A stretch of 8,301 nt of DNA from contig CAKMZR010000062.1 in NCBI GenBank assembly GCA_929200455.1, positions 1 to 8,301 on the forward strand, given 5' to 3'. The notes beneath the pieces were generated by a model that had not been told where the DNA came from, did not search any database, and saw nothing but the letters and a program-made list of their open reading frames with translations. Shown here one piece after another: positions 1 to 5,965 of the stretch. Numbering within the stretch: the first letter of the stretch is position 1; every line of letters starts with the position of its first letter. The translations under genes and the position numbers were made by a program. The stretch comes from an uncultured Alphaproteobacteria bacterium. GTDB taxonomy: Bacteria > Pseudomonadota > Alphaproteobacteria > CAKMZR01.

Positions 1-244
1 GGTCTGAGGTGAGGAGGGTGAGGGAAGCGGTGGGGTCATCTTCGCAGCGTTTGATTTCCTCATCAGAGAGTTGTTGAGCACTTACGGGGTTGCGAGGGAG
101 TATGCCTTTTGAGGCGTCACCATCTGCCATAGCTTGTATTTCGAAGGGGTGTATGCTGACGAAATCAGATATTTGTTTGAAAGTGAGGCTTGTATTTTCG
201 ATGAGCCAAACGGCGGTGGCTTTGGGCATAAGGAGAGAAGACAT
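1..244 (-). CDS. trcR: Cell cycle transcriptional regulator TrcR (DUF1013), N-terminal part, cut by window edge
   Basis: The reading frame starts at the ATG at 244 and runs leftward off the window, showing 81 codons of a protein that is usually about 200 residues or more. The N-terminus reads MSSLLMPKATAVWLIENTSL. This is the hallmark opening of the DUF1013 family (consensus close to PLMPKATAVWLVENTALSFDQIA), followed by a family-like helix-turn-helix stretch (FKQISDFVSIHPFEIQAMAD, about residues 23-42). Members occur across alphaproteobacteria; in Caulobacter the protein is called TrcR and associates with RNA polymerase in transcription of cell-cycle genes. A DNA-binding transcription role here is inferred from the family. 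No Shine-Dalgarno sequence is evident before the ATG, but the start fits the family N-terminus closely. It is read in the same direction as scsB but 109 bp downstream of it, with its own likely promoter at 318-346, so it is probably transcribed independently. Confidence 0.9.
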   Translation of the reverse strand, partial: MSSLLMPKATAVWLIENTSLTFKQISDFVSIHPFEIQAMADGDASKGILPRNPVSAQQLSDEEIKRCEDDPTASLTLLTSD

Positions 245-353
245 GGCGAGCAGTGTGTGGTGTGAGTTGGTTATGTTGCACGAAGGAGGATATACGCAGG
301 GTGTGTATCGCGTAGGGATGATAGACTGGAAACGGTGAAAAGCCAAACCTTTT
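245..353. other. Intergenic spacer between scsB and trcR
   Basis: The 109-bp spacer holds the predicted trcR promoter at 318-346. I see no hairpin followed by a T-run on the minus strand that would terminate scsB transcription, so read-through into trcR is possible. Confidence 0.5.
318..346 (-). promoter_or_regulatory. Predicted sigma-70-type promoter for trcR
   Basis: On the minus strand a TTGGCT hexamer (346-341) is followed after exactly 17 bases by TATCAT (323-318), which matches TATAAT at five of six positions. Transcription would begin near 311 and leave an untranslated leader of roughly 67 nt before the trcR ATG. The same -10 hexamer and spacing recur before argG. This is a visual match only; no start site is known. 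Confidence 0.45.
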
Positions 354-2354
354 TTAAGGAGGAGTTGAGGGAATGGCAGAAAAGAGTGTTTGGGGAGTGA
401 GGATACTGGGGAAGATGCGGAAGGATTGATTTTTTGGGAAGGGAGGAGAAGGCAGGTAGAGAGCGTTGAAGGGTATTCCGTATCGATTGTATTGGTTGAG
501 GTATTGTTCTATGGATGGATTGGGGCGAGTCCAGTCTGCTTTGATGAAGACGACGTGATGTTTTTGCAGCCATTTTTGGACATTTTTGGAGTTGATGATG
601 GCGTCATTGATTTTGCAGGTGAGGCACCATTCAGCGGAGATGGAAACGAAGACGGGTTTTTGTTTTTGTAGGGCTGCGGTGATGGTTGCGGGGTTGAAGG
701 CGGGGTTGAAGGAGGGTGTATTGTGGTTGGGAGGAGAGAGGCTATTGAGGAGCGGGGGTATGATGAGGATGGGGAGGGCGAGGAAGGGAGCGGGTGAGGA
801 TAGGAATTTGATTTTGAAGCGGGAGAGTATGAAGAGGACGGCGGAGGTGATGAGGGAGAAAGAGAGGGTGATGGTGAGTGCGTTTGAGTGGAGGGCGGCG
901 GTGAGAGAGACGAGCCAAGCGACGAAAGCGAGGAGAAGGGCGGCCATGAAAATGTTGATGAGTTTTATGAGTTGAGGCTTTGGTGATGGGAAGAGTGAGA
1001 TGTTGGGTTTTGCGGCGATGAGGAGGGAGGGAGTGGCGATTCCTGTTCCGATGGCGAGGAAGATGAGGGCTCCGTGGAGGGGAGAGGAAGCGAGGAGAGC
1101 GGCGGTGAGGGAGGAAGCGACGAAGGGAGCGGTGCAGGGAGTGGCGATGAGAGGGATAAGGACTCCGGTGATGAAGGGTTGGAGAGGAGCGTGATGGTTT
1201 ATGAAGGTTCCTAGGCGGTTATGGAGTGCGGGAGGCAGTTTGAAGGAAGTGATTCCGGCGATTTGGAAGGCGAAGAAGCTGAGGAAGAAGGCGAGAGCGG
1301 TGATGAGTGTGGGAGATTGGAGTTGTTGTCCCCAAAGGGGAGTATTGAACAGATGGAAGCTTAGGAGGAAGAAAGCGGAGATGAAGGCGAAGCACGTGAG
1401 GATTCCGAGGCTTTGGAAGAGGAAGTAGCGTTGTTTTTTTTGTGTTGTGAGGGGAGAGAGGGAGGCGAATTTGATTCCGATGAGGGGTATGACGCAGGGC
1501 ATGAGGTTGATGAGGAGTCCGCCGATGAAAGCGAGGAGGACGGAGGAGATGAAGGAGGGATTGACGAAGGGCGGCGAGGGTGGGAGTTGATTGTTTTCGA
1601 CGGTGGGGGCGTATGAGTGGCTTGGTAGGGATGACGAGGGATCGAAGAGAGAGAGGGGTAGGGGTGAGGGGGGAGGAGAGGAGAGTGTGATGGAGGAAGT
1701 GGCGATCCATTCTTGATTTTGCGTGGTGATGAAGGAGGGTTTAGGGAATGTGGGGAGGAAGGTATGTTCGGGCGTGGTGATGAAGATGTCGTGGGGAGGT
1801 GTATTGTGACCGTAGACGGATGCGGTGAGGACGAAGGATTCATTATTTTGGTTGAGGGAGAGTTGGGGTATTGATGAGGTGAGATTGGGTGGATTTTTTG
1901 GTTTGAAGGGCGAGAGGGATTTGAAGGAAGGTGCGGAGAGGGTGGTGCGGAGAGGAAAACATTGGCGTTCGTCACACACGGGGACATCGACATTGAGAGA
2001 GAGGGGGGAGGTTGTGGAGGGTGGGAGGATGAGGGGGAGGGAGACGGAGTTTTTATAGCCAAGAGTCTCGAAGCCGAGGATGTTTAGGCGTTGAGGTTCT
2101 GGCCAAAGGATGGGGACGGATTGATTATTTTGGGTATGGACGCGGGGAGGGTAGGTGCCGTATCCTGAGAGTTGCCAATAGGTTTTGTACCCTTTTTTCA
2201 TATTGACGTTGAGTACGAGTTGATTTTGGACGAGGGAGATTTTGATGTGGGCTATTGGCCAAGAGTGTTCGGATTTATTTTGGCTTTGTGCGAGAGAAGG
2301 AAGAAAGAGTAGGAATAAGAAGAAAAAACATATTTTTTGTGCTATGGAGACCAT
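354..2354 (-). CDS. scsB: ScsB/DsbD-family membrane protein-disulfide reductase
   Basis: This 666-residue protein should carry electrons from cytoplasmic thioredoxin across the inner membrane to periplasmic thiol proteins. It starts with a signal peptide (K7, hydrophobic core about 8-21, likely cleavage after AQS at 24). A periplasmic alpha-like domain follows with GYKTYW (55-60) and the redox pair C127/C132 in VCDERQCFP, a pattern typical of ScsB-type rather than classical E. coli DsbD. A Pro/Ser/Thr-rich linker (about 141-265) leads to the multi-pass transmembrane core (about 269-540), with the two membrane cysteines C287 (LMPCVIP) and C407 (ATPCTAP). The C-terminal thioredoxin-like domain carries WCLTC (C577/C580) and a cis-Pro motif GIPF (P628). 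All six expected cysteines are present. The ATG at 2354 was chosen because the signal peptide begins there; the frame stays open to 2600, but that would overlap yqgE. No Shine-Dalgarno is visible. It may serve copper-stress or disulfide-isomerase partners; the exact partner cannot be read from this window. Confidence 0.92.
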   Translation of the reverse strand: MVSIAQKICFFFLFLLFLPSLAQSQNKSEHSWPIAHIKISLVQNQLVLNVNMKKGYKTYWQLSGYGTYPPRVHTQNNQSVPILWPEPQRLNILGFETLGYKNSVSLPLILPPSTTSPLSLNVDVPVCDERQCFPLRTTLSAPSFKSLSPFKPKNPPNLTSSIPQLSLNQNNESFVLTASVYGHNTPPHDIFITTPEHTFLPTFPKPSFITTQNQEWIATSSITLSSPPPSPLPLSLFDPSSSLPSHSYAPTVENNQLPPSPPFVNPSFISSVLLAFIGGLLINLMPCVIPLIGIKFASLSPLTTQKKQRYFLFQSLGILTCFAFISAFFLLSFHLFNTPLWGQQLQSPTLITALAFFLSFFAFQIAGITSFKLPPALHNRLGTFINHHAPLQPFITGVLIPLIATPCTAPFVASSLTAALLASSPLHGALIFLAIGTGIATPSLLIAAKPNISLFPSPKPQLIKLINIFMAALLLAFVAWLVSLTAALHSNALTITLSFSLITSAVLFILSRFKIKFLSSPAPFLALPILIIPPLLNSLSPPNHNTPSFNPAFNPATITAALQKQKPVFVSISAEWCLTCKINDAIINSKNVQKWLQKHHVVFIKADWTRPNPSIEQYLNQYNRYGIPFNALYLPSPPFPKNQSFRIFPSILTPQTLFSAIPSTPP

Positions 2355-2359
2355 GGTAT

Positions 2360-2388
2360 ATGATATGAAAGGGCTTGTCGGTTTATAA
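2360..2388 (-). promoter_or_regulatory. Possible scsB promoter, implying a leaderless transcript
   Basis: In the 52-bp gap between the divergent scsB and yqgE starts, the minus strand has TATCAT (2365-2360) and, 17 bases upstream, TTATAA (2388-2383), a poor -35. The -10 ends only five bases before the scsB ATG at 2354, so transcription would start at or next to the start codon. That would fit the absence of a ribosome binding site. This is inference from position and hexamer similarity; no convincing plus-strand promoter for yqgE was found in the same gap. Confidence 0.25.
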
Positions 2389-2406
2389 AAAGGAAGAGAG
2401 AGAGAA

Positions 2407-3018
2407 ATGGAATTGGAAGAAGACGGAATAGATATTTCTGACGGAGAGACGGATGGTGGCATAGGAGAGTCGTTGGCGGGTCGTTTTATTATGGCGATGC
2501 CTGATTCTGAATGCAAGATATTTGCACGTTCATTGGTTCTTGTTTTTGAGCACACGGAGAAGGGTGCGATGGGACTTATTGTGAATCGTGTATCGGGCAC
2601 GTCGTGTGAAGATTTGGTGGAGCAGTTGCAGATATCGGATATGAAGGTTCCTGCGTCGAGTGTGAGTGTGTACTCTGGAGGTCCAGTGGAGCAGGGTCGT
2701 GGTTTTGTGTTACACGGGGGGGACTACGAGAAGGAGAGTACGGCGAAGATAGGTTCCGGAGTTTCGCTTACGGCGACAATAGACGTTGTGCATGATATTT
2801 TCAGGGGCGAGGGCCCGAAAGATTTTCTTTTGATTTTGGGATATGCGGGTTGGGGTCCGTTGCAGTTGGACGGAGAGTTGCAGTCGAATGTGTGGTTGCA
2901 TACGGAACTTGACAGTTCTCTTTTGTTTGAGACGCACAATGATTTGAAGTGGGAGCGTGCTCTTGGGAAGCTGGGTATTTCTCCTGAATCTTTGAGCTGC
3001 GAAGTTGGGTTTGCTTGA
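2407..3018 (+). CDS. yqgE: YqgE/AlgH family protein (UPF0301)
   Basis: This is a 203-residue protein of the YqgE/AlgH family, a widespread small cytoplasmic alpha/beta family with no settled biochemical function; AlgH was first linked to alginate regulation in Pseudomonas. Family landmarks are clear: LAGRFIMAMP (23-32), SLVLVFEHTEKGAMGLIVNR (42-61), the YSGGPVEQGRGFVLH block, and LILGYAGWGPLQLDGEL with the following WL. The family core begins at about residue 23, so this protein carries an N-terminal extension of some 22 residues that is strongly acidic (nine Asp/Glu, no Lys/Arg). The start at 2407 is supported by AGGAAG at 2391-2396, ten bases upstream, and by the lack of any other Met before the core. 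It is divergent from scsB; I recall yqgE and scsB/dsbD as neighbours in other alphaproteobacteria, which suggests an old linkage. Its stop codon lies one base from that of argG. Confidence 0.95.
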   Translation: MELEEDGIDISDGETDGGIGESLAGRFIMAMPDSECKIFARSLVLVFEHTEKGAMGLIVNRVSGTSCEDLVEQLQISDMKVPASSVSVYSGGPVEQGRGFVLHGGDYEKESTAKIGSGVSLTATIDVVHDIFRGEGPKDFLLILGYAGWGPLQLDGELQSNVWLHTELDSSLLFETHNDLKWERALGKLGISPESLSCEVGFA

Positions 3019-3019
3019 T

Positions 3020-4237
3020 TTAGAGTTTTTTTAGGTTTCTTTCTGCAAGGATTCGGAGTCTGAGGGCTTGGAGTTTGATGAATCCTTGGGCGTCTGTTTG
3101 GTTGTAGACTTCATCTTCTTCGAAGGTGACGTGTTCGGGAGAGTAGAGGGAGAAGGGGCTTTCTCGTGAGACGACGCTGACATTTCCTTTGTAGAGTTGC
3201 AGGGTGACACTTCCTGTGACGGGTTCTTGGCTTTTGTCTATGAGGGCTTGGAGCATTTCTCTTTCGGGGGCGAACCAGAATCCGTTGTAGATCATGTGAG
3301 CATATTTGGGCATGATTTCGTCTTTGAGGTGGGCGGCTTCTCTATCGAGTGTGATACTTTCGATGGCACGATGAGCGGTTAAGAGAATGGTTCCGCCCGG
3401 AGTTTCGTAGACACCTCTTGATTTCATGCCGACGAATCGATTTTCGACCATATCGATTCTTCCGATGCCGTGTTTTCCGCCAAGGACATTGAGAGCATGG
3501 AGGAGGGACGCGGGAGAGAGTTCTTTTTGGTTGAGGGCGACGGGGTCTCCTTTTTTGAATTGGATGACGATGTTTTCAGGGGAATCGGGGGCATCTTTTG
3601 GGTCATTTGTTCTGCTATAGACGATGGATGGGGCGGGTATGCTTGGGTCTTCGAGTACTTTTCCTTCTGCGGAAATGTGCAGGAGGTTGCTATCGACGGA
3701 GAAGGGAGCGTCGCCGTATTTGTCTTTGGGTATGATGATTTGATTTTGTTCTGCGAATTGGATCATGTCGTTTCGCCCTTTGAAGTCCCACTCGCGCCAA
3801 GGGGCGATAACTTGGACATTGGGGTTGAGGGCGTAGTAAGCGAGTTCGAAACGGATTTGGTCATTGCCTTTTCCAGTGGCCCCGTGGCAGACGGCGTTGG
3901 CATTTGTGTCTTTAGCGATTTCGATTTGTCTTTTTGCGATGAGAGGTCTTGCGATGGAGGTTCCGAGGAGGTAGACTCCTTCGTAGAGGGTATTGGCGCG
4001 GAACATGGGGAAGACGTATTCTCTGACGAATTCTTCACGTAGGTCTTCGATATAGATTTTGCTTGCTCCCATGGTGACAGCTTTTTGCCGAGCGGGTTCG
4101 ATTTCGTCTCCTTGACCAATATCAGCGGTGAAGGTGATGACGGAGGATTGGTAGTGAGACTGAAGCCACCGTAGGATGATGGAGGTATCGAGTCCTCCTG
4201 AGTATGCGAGAACGGTTGCGTGCGATGGGGCGTTCAT
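3020..4237 (-). CDS. argG: Argininosuccinate synthase
   Basis: ArgG joins citrulline and aspartate using ATP to form argininosuccinate, the penultimate step of arginine biosynthesis in the cytoplasm. The protein is 405 residues, the normal length for the family. The ATP pyrophosphatase loop is seen as AYSGGLDTS (11-19). The conserved [13 protein letters not shown] block lies at 119-131, and [13 protein letters not shown] is at 97-109. The C-terminus carries the family-typical [15 protein letters not shown] segment. All visible active-site motifs are intact, so it should be functional. The frame is open upstream to 4495, but the ATG at 4237 is correct: family homology begins right after it, and AAGGAAA (4251-4245) sits seven bases before it. 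It is a single-gene unit, divergent from the response regulator and convergent with yqgE, with no argF or argH beside it. A promoter-like pair and a small palindrome lie upstream. Confidence 0.98.
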   Translation of the reverse strand: MNAPSHATVLAYSGGLDTSIILRWLQSHYQSSVITFTADIGQGDEIEPARQKAVTMGASKIYIEDLREEFVREYVFPMFRANTLYEGVYLLGTSIARPLIAKRQIEIAKDTNANAVCHGATGKGNDQIRFELAYYALNPNVQVIAPWREWDFKGRNDMIQFAEQNQIIIPKDKYGDAPFSVDSNLLHISAEGKVLEDPSIPAPSIVYSRTNDPKDAPDSPENIVIQFKKGDPVALNQKELSPASLLHALNVLGGKHGIGRIDMVENRFVGMKSRGVYETPGGTILLTAHRAIESITLDREAAHLKDEIMPKYAHMIYNGFWFAPEREMLQALIDKSQEPVTGSVTLQLYKGNVSVVSRESPFSLYSPEHVTFEEDEVYNQTDAQGFIKLQALRLRILAERNLKKL

Positions 4238-4244
4238 GGATGGG

Positions 4245-4251
4245 TTTCCTT
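4245..4251 (-). promoter_or_regulatory. Ribosome binding site that fixes the argG start
   Basis: The minus strand reads AAGGAAA here, seven bases upstream of the ATG at 4237. Since the argG frame stays open for another 86 codons upstream, this site together with the family N-terminus decides the start. Confidence 0.7.
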
Positions 4252-4259
4252 TTTGGTGA

Positions 4260-4272
4260 TGATATGTTATCA
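4260..4272. promoter_or_regulatory. Short palindrome upstream of argG, possible operator
   Basis: The sequence TGATA-TGT-TATCA is an inverted repeat with perfect 5-bp arms and a 3-bp centre, 22 bases upstream of the argG ATG and downstream of its predicted -10. The location suits an operator. The arms are short enough to arise by chance in AT-rich DNA, and the site is not a full-length ArgR box. Confidence 0.2.
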
Positions 4273-4290
4273 AACTGCACAAATATGGGG

Positions 4291-4319
4291 ATGATAGAGT
4301 GAATGAGGGGGAGAAGCAA
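4291..4319 (-). promoter_or_regulatory. Predicted sigma-70-type promoter for argG
   Basis: The minus strand carries TTGCTT (4319-4314), a 17-base spacer, then TATCAT (4296-4291). Transcription would start near 4284, giving a leader of about 47 nt that includes the palindrome at 4260-4272 and the ribosome binding site. The layout copies that before trcR (TTGGCT, 17 bases, TATCAT). It is a visual match, without experimental support. Confidence 0.4.
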
Positions 4320-4366
4320 GGAGGAAGAACCTTCGGTTGGGAGGGTGTATGTTCGGGGTAGTTTTT

Positions 4367-4395
4367 TTGCAAGTAAGCTGTTATAAGGTTTTGAT
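4367..4395 (+). promoter_or_regulatory. Weak candidate promoter for the response regulator gene
   Basis: On the plus strand TTGCAA (4367-4372) is separated by 17 bases from TTTGAT (4390-4395), each matching the sigma-70 consensus at four of six positions. It would give a leader of about 43 nt. The surrounding stretch is T-rich, so several weak alternatives exist. No CtrA-type TTAA-N7-TTAA box was seen in the 207-bp gap between argG and this gene. Confidence 0.2.
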
Positions 4396-4430
4396 GTTTT
4401 GTGTTTTTCTGTGAAAATGTGTTTGATTGT

Positions 4431-4436
4431 GAGGAG
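4431..4436 (+). promoter_or_regulatory. Ribosome binding site of the response regulator gene
   Basis: GAGGAG lies eight bases before the ATG at 4445. It is the clearest Shine-Dalgarno sequence in the window and confirms that start. Confidence 0.75.
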
Positions 4437-4444
4437 AAGTTTTT

Positions 4445-5524
4445 ATGTCTACAGACGTACTGAGCAACTATAATTTTATGATATTGGACGATCATCCGTA
4501 TGTGAGGTCGATTCTCCAGGGGGTATTGAGGAAGTTTGGTCAGAAAGGTTCAGTTGTTGTATCGGACATACAAGAAGCGATTGAGAAGCTTCATTTGATG
4601 AAGACGAATCCGGCAAAGGTAGGAGTGACGAATTTGGATTTGATTTTTGTGGATTATCGATTGTCCGGTAGCAAAAAGACGGGTTGGGATTTTGTGAGGT
4701 ATATAAGGAAGTCGCCGGATTCGCCGGATCGTTTTGTGAGGATAGTGGGCATTACGTCTTTTGCGGACATGGATATATTGAGTGAGGGTCGTGATGCGGG
4801 AGTGAATGGTGTGATAGCGAAGCCGTTTACGGGTAAGGGTGTGTACAATCAGGTATTGGACACGATTAACGACAACCGTCCGTATTTGGAGTACGAGGAT
4901 GGTTCATATTTTGGTCCTGAGCGTTATAAGAATCGCAAATCGATGGATCGCGGAGAAGATGGAAAGTTTTTTCCTGGGGTGAAGGTGATTCAGCAGAAGA
5001 AGATTAGTCAGAAGATGATGGGGAATGATTCTCCCCCTGACGAAGATATATTTTTGGATATTAATGCAGATATAATGAATGAGGCTAAGGGTCGTGGAGA
5101 GGGTTTGAAGGATATGATTAAAGAGATGCAGAAGAAGTATGTTTTTTACAAGGGCTGCACCTCTGAGAAGGATCGTGTGAGTGCGATGAGGGAGTTGGGT
5201 CAAGCGGCACATATGGTGAGGGATTTGGATGCGATGTTTTTGTATCCTATGGTGGGCAAGGTGACGGCGTATGTGGAGCGGATGAGTATGCTTGAGGGGA
5301 TTTCGGAGCACAAGCACACGCCTAAGATTTTGGAGGGATTATTGAGTCTACAAGATTTGATGATGGTAGAGAATCAAGATTCTTTGAACAAGACGACGGT
5401 TCAAACGATTCTGTTGGAGCTTGAGAAGTTGATGAGGCGGATAGCGAGGAGCTTGTCGCCGGATGCAGAAGATCGTTTGTTTATGGGAGAAGTTTCGAAG
5501 GTAAGTTCTGACAAGGGTGTGTGA
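4445..5524 (+). CDS. Response regulator: receiver domain plus degenerate HPt-like C-terminal domain
   Basis: This 359-residue cytoplasmic protein has an N-terminal CheY-like receiver (about 9-142) with all key residues: acidic pair D15/D16, phospho-acceptor D70 (FVDYRL), T104 (GITSF) and K126 (AKPF). After the receiver comes [16 protein letters not shown] (145-160), a tail seen in many alphaproteobacterial single-receiver regulators. A charged, poorly structured linker (about 161-205) precedes an all-helical C-terminal region (about 205-345) with no DNA-binding or GGDEF-type motif. Within it, [20 protein letters not shown] (254-273) resembles the phosphotransfer helix of alphaproteobacterial HPt domains (HxxKGxGxxFxYPLV-like), with His256, F265 and Y267-P268 in register. 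The Lys-Gly normally after the His is Arg-Asp here, so phosphotransfer ability is uncertain. The receiver call is firm; the HPt assignment is my inference from motif spacing. No partner kinase is adjacent. It is monocistronic in this window and ends directly against the mce stop codon. Confidence 0.93.
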   Translation: MSTDVLSNYNFMILDDHPYVRSILQGVLRKFGQKGSVVVSDIQEAIEKLHLMKTNPAKVGVTNLDLIFVDYRLSGSKKTGWDFVRYIRKSPDSPDRFVRIVGITSFADMDILSEGRDAGVNGVIAKPFTGKGVYNQVLDTINDNRPYLEYEDGSYFGPERYKNRKSMDRGEDGKFFPGVKVIQQKKISQKMMGNDSPPDEDIFLDINADIMNEAKGRGEGLKDMIKEMQKKYVFYKGCTSEKDRVSAMRELGQAAHMVRDLDAMFLYPMVGKVTAYVERMSMLEGISEHKHTPKILEGLLSLQDLMMVENQDSLNKTTVQTILLELEKLMRRIARSLSPDAEDRLFMGEVSKVSSDKGV

Positions 5525-5965
5525 TTATTGGCAGAGTTCGATGAGTATACCGGGTGTTGTTTTGGGGTGGATGAAGGCGACGGGTTGTCCGTGAGCGCCG
5601 ATTTTGGGTGGTTTTATGGTATTGTGTCCGTGACTGCGTAGGACTTCTATGGCGTTATTGAGGTCTCCGACGGCAAAGCATAGGTGGTGAAGGTGTCCAT
5701 TTGGGTGTTTGGAGACGAAGGATTTTAAGGGGCTTTCGTCATTGAGGGGCGCGAGAAGTTCGATTTCTGGTATGAGATTTTGTGGGTGTGAGAGGAAAGA
5801 AACGGAAACGCCGTGTTCCGGTAGTGTTTTTACGCCTGAGGCGTTGAGGGGGAGGAGTGAGACAAGTATATCGGAGAAAGGTTTGATTTCCGGGAGTGCG
5901 ATGCCGATATGATGTAGTTTTGCATGTGGAAAAAGGGAGTGGACGAGGGGATGTGATTGTGTCAT
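5525..5965 (-). CDS. mce: Methylmalonyl-CoA epimerase (VOC/glyoxalase superfamily)
   Basis: The enzyme interconverts (S)- and (R)-methylmalonyl-CoA between propionyl-CoA carboxylase and methylmalonyl-CoA mutase. The 146-residue protein has the usual two VOC modules. Module one opens with LHHIGIALPEI (17-27); module two carries GHLHHLCFAVGDLNNAI (90-106) and closes with GILIELCQ at the extreme C-terminus. Likely metal ligands by family comparison are H19, E69 (in PEIELLAPL), H93 or H94, and E143. The length is typical apart from a slightly extended N-terminus. Its ATG overlaps the rnj stop codon (ATGA at 5965-5962), so translation is probably coupled to rnj. It is the last gene of the coaX-rnj-mce run, an order known from many alphaproteobacteria, which supports the epimerase call over a generic glyoxalase. 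Its TAA abuts the TGA of the convergent response regulator with no intervening base. Confidence 0.93.
   Translation of the reverse strand: MTQSHPLVHSLFPHAKLHHIGIALPEIKPFSDILVSLLPLNASGVKTLPEHGVSVSFLSHPQNLIPEIELLAPLNDESPLKSFVSKHPNGHLHHLCFAVGDLNNAIEVLRSHGHNTIKPPKIGAHGQPVAFIHPKTTPGILIELCQ

Noticed and set aside
283..338. AAGGAGGA (283-290) followed by a mini-ORF encoding MIDWKR on the plus strand
   Set aside because: The ATG at 318 is 28 bases from the motif, too far for initiation. Purine-rich motifs are expected everywhere on this strand.
348..359. CCTT-TTTT-AAGG inverted repeat at the scsB stop, as a terminator
   Set aside because: The stem is only 4 bp, and no T-run follows it on the minus strand.
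1361..2062. 233-codon minus-strand frame inside scsB
   Set aside because: It is a low-complexity Ser/Pro product in another frame of the same strand as scsB, kept open by C-rich composition.
2355..2600. 82-codon N-terminal extension of scsB
   Set aside because: It would bury the signal peptide and overlap the start of yqgE. The ATG at 2354 begins the signal peptide.
3470..4042. 190-codon plus-strand ORF opposite argG
   Set aside because: It lies wholly antisense to a well-supported argG. Its composition (Asp, Glu, Phe, Gly, Val) is what the skew predicts, and it has no family motif.
4238..4495. 86-codon N-terminal extension of argG
   Set aside because: ArgG homology begins at 4237 with a ribosome binding site just before it, and the extension would overlap the response regulator start.
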